9,041 nucleotides of DNA, taken from contig CAAGDZ010000441.1 in the NCBI GenBank assembly GCA_900768735.1, positions 1 to 9,041 on the forward strand. Direction: 5' to 3'. Positions 1-6,530 of this stretch are shown piece by piece. Numbering within the stretch: position 1 is the first letter of the stretch; each line of letters opens with the position of its first letter. Source of the stretch: Oscillospiraceae bacterium (lineage in GTDB: Bacteria > Bacillota > Clostridia > Oscillospirales > Ruminococcaceae). The notes under the pieces were generated by a model. The model had not been told where the DNA came from, did not search any database, and saw only the letters and a program-made list of their open reading frames with translations. The position numbers and the translations under genes are program-made.

Positions 1-295
1 TATACTTTCCGGCGTACACGATAGAATTATCGGCAGCCTTAACAAAAGCTACTGATAGTTTACCAGAAAAATTCGGTCTTGTAAAGGTGGAAAAACAAAT
101 TTTCTTTCAGGCGGCAAAATGTGTCATATTACCGTATTCTTTCATAATATACTTTAGTCGATACCGTGCAGAGGCTTTGTGCGGTATCCGTTTTTGCCTG
201 CGGATAATTTCCGTGAACTGTGCAGACTGAATTTTTCGGTATAACAATATTATATTGTGCTTACCTTAAAAAAACTTTAAAGAGGAGAGATTTAA
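1..295. other. Intergenic region upstream of the lysozyme gene
   Basis: No convincing gene was found here. One plus-strand frame stays open from base 3 to a TGA at 228-230, but it runs straight through a terminator-like hairpin at 160-195, has AT-rich codon use unlike the neighbours, and resembles no family I know. It could be the tail of a gene that starts left of the window, but I do not call it. The last 60 bases are AT-rich and contain two -10-like boxes, TATTAT (248-253) and TATATT (251-256). The -35 candidate TGAATT (228-233), 17 bases before the second, is poor, so the lysozyme promoter probably lies here but cannot be fixed. Confidence 0.5.
160..195 (+). terminator. Probable rho-independent terminator of an upstream transcript
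   Basis: GATACCG (160-166) pairs with CGGTATC (182-188). The stem continues inward through weaker pairs, including G-U pairs, to a 3-base loop near 173-175. Five T residues (191-195) follow after two bases. This has the shape of an intrinsic terminator for a plus-strand transcript entering from left of the window, and it insulates the lysozyme gene from upstream transcription. Confidence 0.6.
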
Positions 296-1549
296 TTGAG
301 CAATTCTTCGATGCCCGTAAAGGGCGCAGACATAAGCTATATACAAAGCGGCTTTGATTTTACCGCCGCAAAGGACGACGGATTGAGATTTGTTATTATA
401 CGCGCGGGTATCGGCAAAGCCACCGACTCTGCGCTGTATAATCATATTAAGGGTGCAAAGGCTGTTGGTATGCCGTTCGGCTTTTACTGGTACTCCATGG
501 CGCTGAGCATTGATGACGCCGCCGCCGAGGCGGACGCCTGCCTTAAAGCGATACAAGACGAAAAGCCGGCGTACCCCGTATTTATCGACATGGAAACAAA
601 GCAGCAGATAAACAATCTTAATTCAAAGCAGCGTACGGATATTGCACGCACCTTCTGCGACAGGGTCATGCGGGGTGGCTATTTATGCGGCGTGTATTCA
701 AACCCGTCATGGCTTGAAAATTACTATATAACTCCCGATATAGTCGGGGTATATGATATATGGCTTGCGGCGTGGACAGACAACCCCAACAACGCGCCCG
801 CCTACAGCTACGGTCAGACTATGTGGCAATGGGGCACGGATTTTTTAAACGGCATGGAGTACGACGGAAATCTGTGCTATGTTGATTATCCGAAAATCAC
901 CGCCGAGTTTTACGACAGTCACCAAAAGCCCGAGGATAAGCTGTATGTGGGTCAGAGCGTGCGGGTGAAAAAGAGCGCGCTGTCCTATTACGGCGGCAGG
1001 CTTGCGGATTTTGTATATGATAACATCTACACGGTCATGCAGGTTGGCACATCTTCCCTGCCCGACTATATCGTAATAGGTCAGGGCGGCGAGGTAACCG
1101 CCGCAGTCCATGCCGCCGACCTGATACCGGCAGATAACGAAAGTGTAAAATTCACAGTCGGCGACAACGTGAGAGTAAAGCAAGGCGCACCCGACTACAG
1201 CGGAAAGCCTCTCGCGCCGTTTGTCTACAATCAGGTTTACACCGTCATGCAGGTCGGAAAGACGGGCGCACCCGATTATATAGTCATAGGTCAGGGAAAC
1301 AGCGTTACTGCGGCGGTAAACGCAGATAATCTTATCCCGGACAGCACCGCGGGTATTGCGGTCGGCGATACGGTAAAGGTAAGGTACGGCGCCACCACCT
1401 ACAGCGGAAAGCCGCTTGCGGCGTTTGTCTACACCGAGCGCTACACCGTTATGCAGATAGGAAAGGACGGCGCTCCCGATTATGCGGTTATAGGTCAGGG
1501 CGGCGAGGTCACGGCGGCGGTAAATGTTTCTTCGCTTGTGAAAATATAG
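296..1549 (+). CDS. GH25-family lysozyme (muramidase) with three C-terminal repeats
   Basis: Predicted N-acetylmuramidase that cleaves the beta-1,4 bond between MurNAc and GlcNAc in peptidoglycan. Residues 8-205 match glycoside hydrolase family 25: an early Asp in GADISYIQ (D12), the strand VFIDMET with the catalytic Asp/Glu pair (D98, E100), and the late MWQWG strand (176-180). Residues 217-415 are three copies of a ~60-residue module, probably SH3-like and wall-binding. The start is TTG: AGGAG (283-287) lies 8 bases upstream, and a TAA directly before it (293-295) rules out a longer N-terminus. The first Met codon (311) would be 23 bases from the Shine-Dalgarno. No signal peptide is visible, so export would need a holin-like or non-classical route, or release by lysis. 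No phage genes are nearby. The family assignment is firm; the biological role (autolysin, prophage relic, competition) is open. Confidence 0.92.
   Translation: MSNSSMPVKGADISYIQSGFDFTAAKDDGLRFVIIRAGIGKATDSALYNHIKGAKAVGMPFGFYWYSMALSIDDAAAEADACLKAIQDEKPAYPVFIDMETKQQINNLNSKQRTDIARTFCDRVMRGGYLCGVYSNPSWLENYYITPDIVGVYDIWLAAWTDNPNNAPAYSYGQTMWQWGTDFLNGMEYDGNLCYVDYPKITAEFYDSHQKPEDKLYVGQSVRVKKSALSYYGGRLADFVYDNIYTVMQVGTSSLPDYIVIGQGGEVTAAVHAADLIPADNESVKFTVGDNVRVKQGAPDYSGKPLAPFVYNQVYTVMQVGKTGAPDYIVIGQGNSVTAAVNADNLIPDSTAGIAVGDTVKVRYGATTYSGKPLAAFVYTERYTVMQIGKDGAPDYAVIGQGGEVTAAVNVSSLVKI
944..1540 (+). repeat. Three tandem ~61-residue repeats inside the lysozyme
   Basis: Three in-frame units occupy about 944-1126, 1154-1336 and 1358-1540. 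Each reads VG(D/Q)-x-V-(R/K)-V-(K/R) at the start, then (Y/S)GGR or SGKPL, FVY, YTVMQ(V/I)G, PDY(I/A)VIGQG, VTAAV and a closing LIP or LVK. The spacing is 70 and 68 residues. Units 2 and 3 are more alike (GAPDYSGKPLA and GATTYSGKPLA) than either is to unit 1, which has YYGGRLADFVY. The pattern resembles bacterial SH3-like wall-targeting modules that follow GH25 domains; binding itself is inferred. Confidence 0.9.
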
Positions 1550-1556
1550 TTTTAAG

Positions 1557-1592
1557 GCAGTCCGCGGGGATTTGTATTTTTACACGGACTGC
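1557..1592 (+). terminator. Hairpin just after the lysozyme stop, possible weak terminator
   Basis: GCAGTCCG (1557-1564) and CGGACTGC (1585-1592) are perfectly complementary around a 20-base loop, beginning 8 bases after the TAG stop. The following bases, TGAATTATATTATATA, are AT-rich but lack a T-run, so this is not a textbook intrinsic terminator. It may instead protect the 3' end of the mRNA. Confidence 0.45.
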
Positions 1593-1762
1593 TGAATTAT
1601 ATTATATATACTATATAAGGTATATTTCTTTTCATCGGGCACAAAATATAGAAGTAATTTCCAATGCGAATTTTAATTTACAAAAGCATCGGGATTTACG
1701 GCGGCTGTTATGTGCAAAGTTATGAAATTTTTCATATTTTGTCGAAATCAGCGAAAAATTTG

Positions 1763-1791
1763 TTGAAATATTTTGAAAAAAGAATTATAAT
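1763..1791 (+). promoter_or_regulatory. Strong sigma-A-type promoter for the SGNH hydrolase gene
   Basis: TTGAAA (1763-1768, 5 of 6 consensus bases) and TATAAT (1786-1791, perfect) are separated by 17 bases. The start of transcription should fall near 1798-1801. A-tracts spaced about one helical turn apart precede and run through it, suggesting curved DNA. The next plus-strand gene starts at 1906, giving a leader of about 105 bases. Confidence 0.75.
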
Positions 1792-1800
1792 TTTTGTATC

Positions 1801-1848
1801 AGGGCATGCTATGCCCTCTGCGCGGCGTCATGTCATACGCCGCGCGGA
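1801..1848 (+). ncRNA. Structured 5' leader: two stacked hairpins
   Basis: AGGGCAT (1801-1807) pairs with ATGCCCT (1811-1817) over a 3-base loop. It is followed with essentially no gap by a GC-rich stem, GCGCGGCGT (1820-1828) with ACGCCGCGC (1837-1845), which extends outward to about 12 pairs including one G-U; T1817 can pair in either stem. With the promoter at 1763-1791 the transcript would begin at or within a few bases of the first hairpin. No T-run follows, so these are not terminators for the plus strand. I do not recognise a known riboswitch; a 5'-end mRNA stabiliser or regulatory leader is the simplest reading. Confidence 0.55.
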
Positions 1849-1905
1849 ATTTATATCACAATCAACCGTTTTACGGATAATATACATAATAGAATAAGGG
1901 ATAAT

Positions 1906-2844
1906 ATGATTAAACCTAGAAATATACTGTCAGCGGCAAAAAAGCACATCTGGCTTATTGCCGCCTGCACTCCTTTTGCCATTGCGCTTATCTGCACGGC
2001 GTGCAACTACGCCTCAGCCGCGATGGTTGCCGCACCCCACCCCGAGCAGTCACAGACAGAATTTATCGGCGTTTCGGAAAGCTATACCGAAGCTGACCCC
2101 GACGAAAACAGCGAAAGCGAAGACAAAAACGACCCTGAGGCTTCGTCTGACAGTTCTTATTATATACCGCCCGAAAAGCTCCCGAAGCAGGACTATACAA
2201 TTACCGATGAAATGATAGAATACTTCGACGATTTTGTTGTTGTCGGTGACAGCATCTGCTCCGGCTTTGTAAACTGCGGATACTTCAAGGCAGAAAACAA
2301 CCTGGCAAGACCCAGCGTAGCCGCGTGGAATATACACCAGTTCTATATTACAAGCGACGGCTACAGCTCGGATGTTCTGCTGCATATATATGACAAGCAG
2401 CCGAAATACATACTCTTTTCAATGGGGCTGAACGATGTGAACCTTACTACCCAGAAGGAGTTTGTAGATAATTACATGAAGCTGCTCTACGACTGCAGGC
2501 AGGCAAGCCCGAACAGCGAGCTTATCGTTATGGCGGTGACCCCCGTGCGCAGCAAATTTTCGCAGAATGAGAAAATCGACAGCTACAATTCCGCACTTAA
2601 ATACGCGATAAACAACAGCGGCTGCAAGCACTATCACTTTGTAGACCCCACCGATTATCTGAAGAACCGTGCTAACCGTCTGCTTGAAGAATACGCCTTT
2701 GACGACGGCACCCACCTTGAGCAGAGCGGCATGAAGGTGTGCCTGTGGTATCTGTACAATCAGGGAATAGAGTACAGCTTTACCAAAGACGAGCTAAAGC
2801 AGCCGAAGTACCCCGACACCTCAATGTATACACATCTTTACTGA
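1906..2844 (+). CDS. SGNH/GDSL-family hydrolase, membrane-anchored or secreted
   Basis: Predicted serine esterase or acetylhydrolase acting outside the cytoplasmic membrane. A basic N-terminus (KPR, KKH) precedes a hydrophobic segment at residues 15-33, then small residues (ASAAMVAAP) that could be cleaved by signal peptidase or leave the protein anchored. Residues 48-95 form a linker rich in Ser, Glu, Asp and Pro. The catalytic domain (about 105-290) shows block I VVVGDSICSG with nucleophile Ser116, block III SMGLNDVN (Asn176), and block V DDGTH with Asp267 and His270. The ATG is preceded by AAGGG (1896-1900). The gene has its own promoter and no partner overlapping it. The substrate cannot be read from sequence: cell-wall or polysaccharide acetyl groups are plausible given the neighbouring lysozyme, but the link is only positional. 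Confidence 0.88.
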   Translation: MIKPRNILSAAKKHIWLIAACTPFAIALICTACNYASAAMVAAPHPEQSQTEFIGVSESYTEADPDENSESEDKNDPEASSDSSYYIPPEKLPKQDYTITDEMIEYFDDFVVVGDSICSGFVNCGYFKAENNLARPSVAAWNIHQFYITSDGYSSDVLLHIYDKQPKYILFSMGLNDVNLTTQKEFVDNYMKLLYDCRQASPNSELIVMAVTPVRSKFSQNEKIDSYNSALKYAINNSGCKHYHFVDPTDYLKNRANRLLEEYAFDDGTHLEQSGMKVCLWYLYNQGIEYSFTKDELKQPKYPDTSMYTHLY

Positions 2845-2869
2845 TTTCAGACAAAAACATTATCCGCTC

Positions 2870-2898
2870 TTTACTTTGGCGGAGATTTGTGTTAAACT
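2870..2898 (+). promoter_or_regulatory. Probable promoter for the substrate-binding lipoprotein
   Basis: TTTACT (2870-2875) and TAAACT (2893-2898) lie 17 bases apart, each matching 4 of 6 consensus bases. TG at 2890-2891 makes an extended -10 (TGTTAAACT). Transcription would start near 2905, a few bases before a 7-bp hairpin. Confidence 0.5.
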
Positions 2899-2911
2899 GT
2901 TTGTATCAAGC

Positions 2912-2929
2912 GGCAGACCTTTGTCTGCC
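2912..2929 (+). other. Short hairpin between SGNH gene and lipoprotein gene
   Basis: GGCAGAC (2912-2918) and GTCTGCC (2923-2929) form a 7-bp stem with loop CTTT. The following bases CTGAATAAAAATG contain no T-run, so termination of the SGNH transcript is doubtful. If the promoter at 2870-2898 is right, this hairpin sits at the very 5' end of the lipoprotein mRNA. Confidence 0.5.
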
Positions 2930-2981
2930 CTGAATAAAAATGACTGAATGCCGTGTACACGGAAAAGGAAAGGAAAACAAA

Positions 2982-3854
2982 ATGAAAAAATCACGACTGA
3001 TTTCTCTCGTTGCCGCTATGGCAATGACCGTTTCTCTCGGCTTTACAGGCTGTTCGGGAAACACCGCATCACCTGCTGCAAATGGCTCATCAAGCGAGAC
3101 TGCTTCCTCTGCTTCGGAAAGCACCTCCGCAGGCGAGGATTTATCTCTCCAGAAGGTAAAGGACTCCGGCAAGTTTATCCTCGGTCTTGACGCAACCTTC
3201 AAGCCCATGGGCTTCACAGATGAAAACGACCAGATTGTCGGCTTTGATATCGACGTTGCAGAAGAAGTATGCAAGAGAATGGGCGTTGAGCTTGTAAAGC
3301 AGCCGATAAACTGGGATACAAAGGAAACCGACCTTGATGTAGGCAAGTGCGACTGCATCTGGAACGGACTCAGCGTAAGCGAGGAGCGCGCAGAGAGAAT
3401 GAACCTCTCCGAGCCCTATATGAAGAACTCAATGGTATTTGTAGTAAAGGGCGACTCCACCTTTGCAACGATGGACGACCTCAAGGGCAAGAAGATAGGC
3501 GTACAGAACGGCTCCACCGCGCAGGAAATCCTTGAAGCGTGTGAAATCAAGGATGACATCTCGGTAAATGCTATCGCTACAAACGTAGAAGCGTTACAGC
3601 AGCTCGAAATGGGCATTGTAGACGCGGTGTTCCTTGACAAGGTAGTAGCAGACTACGAAATCAAGACAGGCGGCAAGGATTACAAGATTCTTCCCGAGGG
3701 ACTTGAAGAAGAAGAATACGCTATCGCTTTCAGAAAGAACGACCAGGCACTGCGCGACGAGGTACAGAAAATCCTCAGCGAGATGAAGGCTGACGGCTCA
3801 CTCGGCAAAATAGCTACAGAGTGGTTCGGCTCGGATATTACGACGGTTAAGTAA
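2982..3854 (+). CDS. ABC-transporter substrate-binding lipoprotein, polar amino acid type
   Basis: Extracellular solute receptor that would hand an amino acid to an ABC importer. The 290-residue protein starts with a lipoprotein signal (MKKSR, hydrophobic 6-22, FTGC with Cys24 as the lipidated residue; Phe at -3 is slightly off the usual Leu/Val/Ile). A Ser/Ala-rich linker spans 25-52. The family 3 binding-protein fold follows: start of lobe 1 at KFILGLDATFKPMGF, signature GFDIDVAEEVCKRM (87-100), the SVSEERAERM segment whose Arg136 normally holds the ligand carboxylate, and IGVQNGSTAQ (172-181). ATG 2982 is chosen over the in-frame ATG at 2940 because AAAGGA (2969-2974) lies 7 bases before it and the signal peptide starts there. 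No permease or ATPase gene is adjacent: a terminator follows and the next gene is a MATE pump. The exact ligand is unknown. Confidence 0.92.
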   Translation: MKKSRLISLVAAMAMTVSLGFTGCSGNTASPAANGSSSETASSASESTSAGEDLSLQKVKDSGKFILGLDATFKPMGFTDENDQIVGFDIDVAEEVCKRMGVELVKQPINWDTKETDLDVGKCDCIWNGLSVSEERAERMNLSEPYMKNSMVFVVKGDSTFATMDDLKGKKIGVQNGSTAQEILEACEIKDDISVNAIATNVEALQQLEMGIVDAVFLDKVVADYEIKTGGKDYKILPEGLEEEEYAIAFRKNDQALRDEVQKILSEMKADGSLGKIATEWFGSDITTVK

Positions 3855-3873
3855 TTGCAGAATGAATATTCCA

Positions 3874-3908
3874 AACGGCGGGCTTTAGTTGCCCGCCGTT
3901 CGGTTTTC
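3874..3908 (+). terminator. Rho-independent terminator after the lipoprotein gene
   Basis: AACGGCGGGC (3874-3883) and GCCCGCCGTT (3891-3900) form a perfect 10-bp GC-rich stem with loop TTTAGTT, followed by CGGTTTTC. It begins 19 bases after the stop at 3854. It ends the lipoprotein transcript and supports it being a single-gene unit. Confidence 0.85.
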
Positions 3909-3978
3909 TCCGATTTCAAAGCAAACCTTACAGATAAAACCGTACCGTAAAAGCAAACGGAAAAGGACGGGCAGATAT

Positions 3979-5364
3979 ATGGCAAGAAAGAAATATGAAA
4001 TAGATATGTGCGGCGGCGCGATACTCCCCGGACTGCTGCGGCTTACGCTCCCGCTTATGCTGTCAAGCATATTGCAGCTGCTGTTTAACGCAGCGGATAT
4101 TATCGTAGTCGGCAACTTTGCAGGGAGCAACTCGCTTGCGGCGGTAGGCTCGACCACCGCGCTGGTAAACCTCATGACAAACCTTTTTCTAGGTCTGTCC
4201 ACAAGCGCAAACGTGCTGGTTTCGCGCTATATCGGCGCAGATGACAGCGACAGGGTGAACAAAACCATACATACCTCTATGTTTTTGAGCATAGCGAGCG
4301 GACTTTTGCTGACAGTTATCGGCGTGATTTTTGCGGATAATCTGCTGATACTCATGCAGACACCCGACGATGTGCTGGATTTGTCGGCGCTGTATCTTAG
4401 AATCTACTTTCTCGGCATGACCGCGATGATGATCTTCAACTTCGGAAGCTCGATTCTGCGCTCTAAAGGCGACACAAAGCGGCCGCTGTACTTTCTCACC
4501 TTTGCGGGTGTGATAAACGTTATTCTTAATCTGATATTTGTAATCCTGCTGAAAATGGACGTTGCGGGCGTGGCGCTCGCTACCGTCATTTCACAATGTA
4601 TCTCGGCGGTGCTGATAGTTATCTGCCTTGTAAAAGAGGATTTTCCTTTTGCGTTCAGCTTTAAAAAGCTGAAGCCGGACGGTAAAATCACCGCACAGAT
4701 ACTTAAAATAGGCATACCCGCAGGCTTTCAGGGCGTGGTGTTCTCCCTGTCAAACGTAATTATCCAGTCGTCGATAAACGGCTTCGGCTCGACGGTCATG
4801 GCAGGAAGCGCCGCGGCGGCGAGCATAGAGGGCTTTATCTGGGTTGCTATGAACGCCTTTTCGCAAAGCGCGCTGACCTTTACGAGTCAGAACATAGGCG
4901 CGGGAAAATACAGCAGGATAAACAAAATTGCGTTTATCTCCTGTGCGTGCAGTGCCGTGACGGGTCTGGTGTTCGGAAATCTCGCGTATCTGTTCGGTCA
5001 TCAGCTGCTCGGCATATTCGACTCGCGCCCCGAGGTTATTGAGGCGGGTCTTATCCGTATGCTGATGGTATGCTGTTTTTATTTCACCTGCGGACTTATG
5101 GACTGCATAGTCGGAAGTATACGCGGCATGGGGTACGCGGTAACACCGACGATAGTTTCGCTTGTCGGTGCGTGCGGACTGCGTATCGTGTGGATTTTCA
5201 CCTTTTTTCAGCTGCCTCAGTTTCACACCGAGCTTATGCTGTTCTTATCCTATCCGGTGTCGTGGATAATCACCTTCGCGGTGCATCTGATATGCTACTT
5301 TTTCATGCGGAGAAAATTTCCGAAAAAGGACTCTCCGACGGCGGCGGGGTGCGAAAACACCTGA
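3979..5364 (+). CDS. MATE-family multidrug/cation antiporter
   Basis: Integral membrane exporter of the MATE family (MatE domain twice), which uses a sodium or proton gradient to expel organic cations or metabolites. The 461-residue length is normal. The first half carries LPLMLSSILQLLFNAADIIVVG (about 24-45) and GSTTALVNL; the loop RSKGDTKRP (161-169) is a typical inter-helix motif; the second half begins at IGIPAGFQG (244-252) and has QNIGAGK (304-310) and SIRGMGYAVTPT (380-391). About twelve hydrophobic segments can be counted. ATG 3979 is chosen, with AAAGGA (3962-3967) upstream; the open frame extends back to 3889, but that stretch overlaps the preceding terminator and would encode a very basic non-membrane extension. 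Substrate unknown. The last residues (KFPKKDSPTAAGCENT) are a cytosolic tail. Confidence 0.92.
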   Translation: MARKKYEIDMCGGAILPGLLRLTLPLMLSSILQLLFNAADIIVVGNFAGSNSLAAVGSTTALVNLMTNLFLGLSTSANVLVSRYIGADDSDRVNKTIHTSMFLSIASGLLLTVIGVIFADNLLILMQTPDDVLDLSALYLRIYFLGMTAMMIFNFGSSILRSKGDTKRPLYFLTFAGVINVILNLIFVILLKMDVAGVALATVISQCISAVLIVICLVKEDFPFAFSFKKLKPDGKITAQILKIGIPAGFQGVVFSLSNVIIQSSINGFGSTVMAGSAAAASIEGFIWVAMNAFSQSALTFTSQNIGAGKYSRINKIAFISCACSAVTGLVFGNLAYLFGHQLLGIFDSRPEVIEAGLIRMLMVCCFYFTCGLMDCIVGSIRGMGYAVTPTIVSLVGACGLRIVWIFTFFQLPQFHTELMLFLSYPVSWIITFAVHLICYFFMRRKFPKKDSPTAAGCENT

Positions 5365-5377
5365 TTATATCGGATAA

Positions 5378-5419
5378 AAAAGGCTTTGCACAGTCATTTC
5401 CTGCTGTGCAAAGCCTTTT
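5378..5419. terminator. Bidirectional terminator between convergent genes
   Basis: AAAAGGCTTTGCACAG (5378-5393) and CTGTGCAAAGCCTTTT (5404-5419) are perfectly complementary over 16 bp with a 10-base loop. The stem has A-runs on one side and T-runs on the other, so it can stop both the MATE transcript (stop at 5364) and the opposing DUF4363 transcript (stop at 5434). Confidence 0.9.
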
Positions 5420-5433
5420 CTTATTCAAAACCT

Positions 5434-5811
5434 CTAAAACACATTCGCAAAGGTCAGCCGCTGTCTGTCGATAAACGAATCTACAAGACTTTTCAGCGTA
5501 CTGCATTCGATTATGATTTCATCGTCCTGCTTTTCCGCAAGGGCGCAAATCCGCGCTAAAGTCATAGTTATCTCGGTGTCGCACGAGGTGTCCTCTACAA
5601 AAATTGTATGCTCGCTTATCCCCTGCCACAGCTCCTGTGCCTTTTTAGCGGAGGAAAGCGCCTTTTCATACTCCTCATTGTCAAAATACTCGGTTATCTC
5701 GTCTGCGGCGGCAGTTATGCCGTCCGCCACCGACTGCGAATAGTGAAAACCGTACAGCGCAAACCCGATAACAAGAACGACTATAAGAATACAGCCTACA
5801 AGCCTCTTCAT
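5434..5811 (-). CDS. DUF4363-type small membrane-anchored protein
   Basis: A 125-residue protein of unknown function. Residues 4-22 form one strongly hydrophobic helix (GCILIVVLVIGFALYGF) after a short basic start (MKR), giving a single-pass anchor. The rest is predicted helical and acidic: repeated Ala/Glu/Lys-rich helices (ITAAADEITEYF, YEKALSSAKKAQELW) then TLARICALAEKQDDEIIIE. The length, N-terminal anchor, central Trp (QELWQG) and the His-containing strand after it fit the DUF4363 family as I remember it; this was not checked by search. AAGGAG lies 6 bases before the start, and its ATGA overlaps the stop of the DUF421 gene, so translation is probably coupled and the two proteins likely act together. 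The mRNA ends at the bidirectional terminator. The helical domain could sit outside the membrane as an accessory to DUF421. Confidence 0.72.
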   Translation of the reverse strand: MKRLVGCILIVVLVIGFALYGFHYSQSVADGITAAADEITEYFDNEEYEKALSSAKKAQELWQGISEHTIFVEDTSCDTEITMTLARICALAEKQDDEIIIECSTLKSLVDSFIDRQRLTFANVF

Positions 5812-6530
5812 TTCTTACTCCTTTTTCTGCCGCCGGATATATTTTTTCCCTCTCCGTCCGCATCCTTTTTCAGCACGATGTGAGTTCCCTCGTCCTCGCT
5901 GTCGGTCAGGATAAACACATCTTTAAGCTTTACGCCGTTTTCGTCAAGCAGCTTTTGCAGCTTTTCCTCGCCGCCGTCCCAGTTTTTCAGCACGGGATAG
6001 TTTATCTCGCCGTCCTTTATAAGCAGGCTCGGCGGGTTGCAGTTTTGCACCGACAGTCCTAAATTGCCGTTTTCTACATTACGATAGCGGCTTTTCTGAT
6101 AGAAGTTTATATTTCCGTTGGTTTCGACTATGGCGTACTGCACCTGCGAAATATCGAATATCATGCACTCGCGCATCGCCTCCATCAGCTCGTCTATGCT
6201 GTATCTGAGGTGCTTCATCACCTGCTGGTCTATCTTTCCGTCGGATATGATTATCTGCGGGGTGCCGGTGATAATGCGCCTTACTCTTGTGCTTTTCAGC
6301 ATCACAAAGGACATGAACACGTCTACGCAGACTATTATAAGTATCGGCACTACGCCGTATATCATCGGCACCGATGAATCCTCAAGCGACAGGGTCGCTA
6401 TGTTGGAAATCATTATTGTGGTTACAAGCTCGCTCGGCTGAAGCTGGGCGAGCTGTTTTTTGCCCATTAGTCTCAGCGACAGCACAATGACGGTATATAA
6501 AAGCACCGCCCTTACTATAATAATCAGCAT
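5808..6530 (-). CDS. DUF421 (YetF-type) membrane protein
   Basis: A 240-residue protein of the DUF421/YetF family. Hydrophobic N-terminal segments lie at about 2-20, 36-48 and 57-79. Between the first two is the family signature RLMGKKQLAQLQPSELV (20-36). The C-terminal soluble part holds GTPQIIISDGKI (89-100), LMEAMRECMIFDISQVQYAI (115-134, the conserved helix and strand), and a second domain with PPSLLIKDGEIN (166-177). The Lys/Gly-rich tail after residue 220 looks species-specific. The start ATG at 6530 has AAGGAG 7 bases upstream, immediately next to a 13-bp inverted repeat. In Bacillus, DUF421 proteins have been reported to influence spore inner-membrane properties and heat resistance; the biochemical role is unresolved. 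It is divergent from a GerA-type operon, which fits a spore role but does not prove it. Confidence 0.9.
   Translation of the reverse strand: MLIIIVRAVLLYTVIVLSLRLMGKKQLAQLQPSELVTTIMISNIATLSLEDSSVPMIYGVVPILIIVCVDVFMSFVMLKSTRVRRIITGTPQIIISDGKIDQQVMKHLRYSIDELMEAMRECMIFDISQVQYAIVETNGNINFYQKSRYRNVENGNLGLSVQNCNPPSLLIKDGEINYPVLKNWDGGEEKLQKLLDENGVKLKDVFILTDSEDEGTHIVLKKDADGEGKNISGGRKRSKK

Larger units (their letters stand above)
1550..1905. other. 356-bp non-coding region between lysozyme and SGNH hydrolase
   Basis: I see no credible gene. A 77-codon open frame at 1664-1897 has no ribosome binding site and overlaps the promoter and hairpins, so it is not called. In order the region holds an 8-bp hairpin after the lysozyme stop, a very AT-rich stretch (1593-1630), an AT-rich palindrome TATGAAA-TT-TTTCATA (1721-1736), phased A-tracts (1745-1781), a near-consensus promoter (1763-1791), two stacked hairpins (1801-1848), a small hairpin CCGT-TTT-ACGG (1866-1876), and the ribosome binding site AAGGG (1896-1900). 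Confidence 0.75.

Noticed and set aside
3..230. Open plus-strand frame from the window edge, 75 codons
   Set aside because: Runs through a terminator-like hairpin and T-run, shows AT-rich codon use unlike the neighbours, and matches no family I know. A gene tail cannot be fully excluded without sequence to the left.
845..1183. 112-codon minus-strand open frame inside the lysozyme gene
   Set aside because: Antisense shadow of the conserved GH25 domain and repeats; no independent start signal.
1664..1897. 77-codon plus-strand open frame before the SGNH gene
   Set aside because: No ribosome binding site, no recognisable protein features, and it contains a near-consensus promoter and two strong hairpins that explain the sequence better.
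2940..2981. Longer N-terminus for the lipoprotein starting at ATG 2940
   Set aside because: It would place 14 charged residues before the signal peptide, and no ribosome binding site precedes it, while a clear one precedes ATG 2982.
3889..3978. Longer N-terminus for the MATE protein from 3889
   Set aside because: The start lies inside the terminator stem-loop and the added 30 residues are basic and unlike MATE N-termini.
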